Assembly (NCBI GenBank): GCA_030691665.1 | Contig: JAUYDU010000058.1 | Location: forward strand, 1-6,531 | Origin: Chloroflexota bacterium | GTDB taxonomy: Bacteria; Chloroflexota; Dehalococcoidia; SM23-28-2 | DNA length: 6,531 nt | Direction: 5' to 3' | Shown: piece after piece, positions 5,541-6,531 of the stretch | Position numbering within the stretch: the stretch's first letter is position 1 | How the letters are laid out: every line of letters starts with the position of its first letter | Notes under the pieces: generated by a model | Told to the model about the DNA's origin: nothing | Database searches by the model: none | The model's input: the letters and a program-made list of their open reading frames with translations, nothing else | Program-made: the position numbers and the translations under genes

Positions 5541-6470
5541 GAACCAGGTAGCGGCCGAAAAACGAATGCACCCGCTCCACGTACTCCCGGCGGTGGTCCA
5601 GGCGGGCCATGGCATGGCCGCTGCCTGGCGCCAGCCATAGCTCCTTCGGCTCCCTGGCCGCCTGGAACAGGCGCTGGGGGTGATCGGCCGGCAGGTAGTC
5701 GTCCAGCTCGCCGTAGATGAACAGCAGCGGCCGCGGCGCGAACCGGCCCACGTAGTCTATCGCCCGCACCGCCGCCACGTCGCCCCTCGAGAGCCATTCC
5801 CCCACCCTGAGCTGACCCATCCCAACAGCACCAGGAAGGGCAGGCGGACGATGTCGGCTATCTTCTCCTCGATCGCGCTCTCCAGGTCGGCGTAGGCCGA
5901 ATCGACCACCATCGCCCCGATATCCAAGCAGTCGGCCGCCGCCATGATCGCTGCCACCGCCCCCATCGAGATGCCTACCACGCCGATGGCGCCGTCGCCC
6001 AGACGAGCGCGCAGGTAGTCCACCGCCCCCAGCACATCGGACACCTCCCGATAGCCCACGGTGGTGTAGCGGCCGCCGCTCAGGCCACAGGCCCGGAAAT
6101 CGATCAGGAACAGGTGGTAGCCCAGCCGATTGAGGTCGCAGGCTAGCTGGAACGGCTCGGCCAAGCTCTTGAAGTAGCCGTGGCAGAGCAGCAGCGCCGG
6201 GAATTCGGGCTGCCCAACCAGGTGCAGGCCATGCAGGCGGGTGCCGTCGCGGCTGGCAAAGTAGACGTCTTCGGCGGAGATGTCGGGCGGGATGGGCTCT
6301 TCCAGAAACAGGCGACGCGGCCTCACCCACAGGTAGCCCACCCAGGCCAGCAGGCCGGCCAGAGCGACCAGCGCCAGCGCCGTCGCCTTGATGGCCCGGC
6401 CGAGCCAGCACAGGGACACCCTCGACAGGTCGGAGCCGCCGCGCCCGACGCTGCTGCCTGCGGGGGCCAT
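5530..6470 (-). pseudogene. membrane-anchored alpha/beta hydrolase, interrupted by a 1-base frameshift
   Basis: Two minus-strand frames together encode one serine hydrolase. The upstream frame (6470 to 5757) carries an N-terminal transmembrane helix (about 29-49), the oxyanion HG (97-98, LLCHGYF) and the nucleophile elbow G-I-S168-M-G. The downstream frame, ending at 5530, carries GEWLSRGD, then the acid in GELDDYLP and the histidine in GSGHAM. Adding one base at the C-run 5799-5803 (G-run on the minus strand) joins them into 313 residues with Ser168, Asp257 and His286, a full-length protein. Either the gene has decayed recently or the base is a sequencing error; all triad residues are intact, which favours an error or a very young mutation. 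The ATG at 6470 is 3 nt after the previous minus-strand stop but lacks a Shine-Dalgarno. The substrate cannot be inferred. The C-terminal residues and stop are repeat-encoded. Confidence 0.8.
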
Positions 6471-6473
6471 GGG

Positions 6474-6531
6474 CTAGGGGCCCCGGCTTACCTCCAGGGT
6501 CACCACCCGCTCAGGGTCGATGTCGCTGCCG
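6474..6531 (-). CDS. C-terminal end of an unidentified minus-strand gene, cut by the window edge
   Basis: The minus strand reads GSDIDPERVVTLEVSRGP and then TAG (6476-6474), with G or C at the third position of nearly every codon, as in the real genes here. The stop lies 3 nt before the hydrolase ATG, so the two were probably co-transcribed. GGAGG within its last codons (about 6492-6496) is too far from that ATG to be its usual binding site. Too little is present to name the family. Confidence 0.55.
   Translation of the reverse strand, partial: GSDIDPERVVTLEVSRGP

Noticed and set aside
5790..5815. Programmed ribosomal frameshift in the hydrolase
   Set aside because: The upstream-frame codons at the junction (TGG GGG AAT) do not form an X XXY YYZ slippery site; an indel in the C-run explains it more simply.

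Overview
The window is a GC-rich bacterial chromosomal segment with strong G/C bias at third codon positions. It is densely seeded with short palindromic repeats, some of them inside genes. The gene content (MtaB, an AmaP-like protein, ScpB, a DUF503 protein and a lipoprotein trypsin-like protease) and the repeat style fit a Chloroflexota-type organism, possibly Dehalococcoidia-like. That assignment is inference from style, not from a marker gene.

Layout: (i) 1-110 is the undetermined left edge. A clear sigma70-type promoter (111-139) then drives a secreted, probably lipid-anchored S1-type serine protease (219-1826) with two tandem C-terminal modules in place of a PDZ domain. (ii) 1827-2104 is intergenic and holds a cluster of palindromes. 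(iii) 2105-5289 is a same-strand cluster: mtaB (tRNA methylthiotransferase), an AmaP-like two-helix membrane protein, scpB (chromosome condensation) and a DUF503/YlxP-like small protein. The mtaB-amaP and scpB-DUF503 junctions are tight enough to suggest coupling. (iv) 5290-5529 is a convergent intergenic region made largely of repeats. (v) On the minus strand lies a membrane-anchored alpha/beta hydrolase broken by a single-base frameshift (5530-6470). Upstream of it is the last part of another minus-strand gene (6474-6531) that runs off the window.

The protease acts outside the membrane, MtaB modifies tRNA, AmaP-like proteins anchor Asp23-family envelope-stress proteins, and ScpB works with SMC-ScpA. 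The genes do not form one obvious pathway; they look like housekeeping genes in a loose operon.

The most unusual signal is the repeats. Three families can be seen: A, REP-like palindromes of 8-9 bp arms around a 2-nt centre; B, 'CCCTGAGC..CGAAGGG' units; and C, 30-bp 'TCCGCC..AGGCGGAT..GGCGGA' units. They occur between genes and also in frame inside mtaB (two places) and amaP (its whole C-terminal tail). They also form the 3' end of the hydrolase and the ribosome binding site of the protease. I found no clear new defence or enzymatic system. The repeat-driven remodelling of proteins is the feature most worth following.
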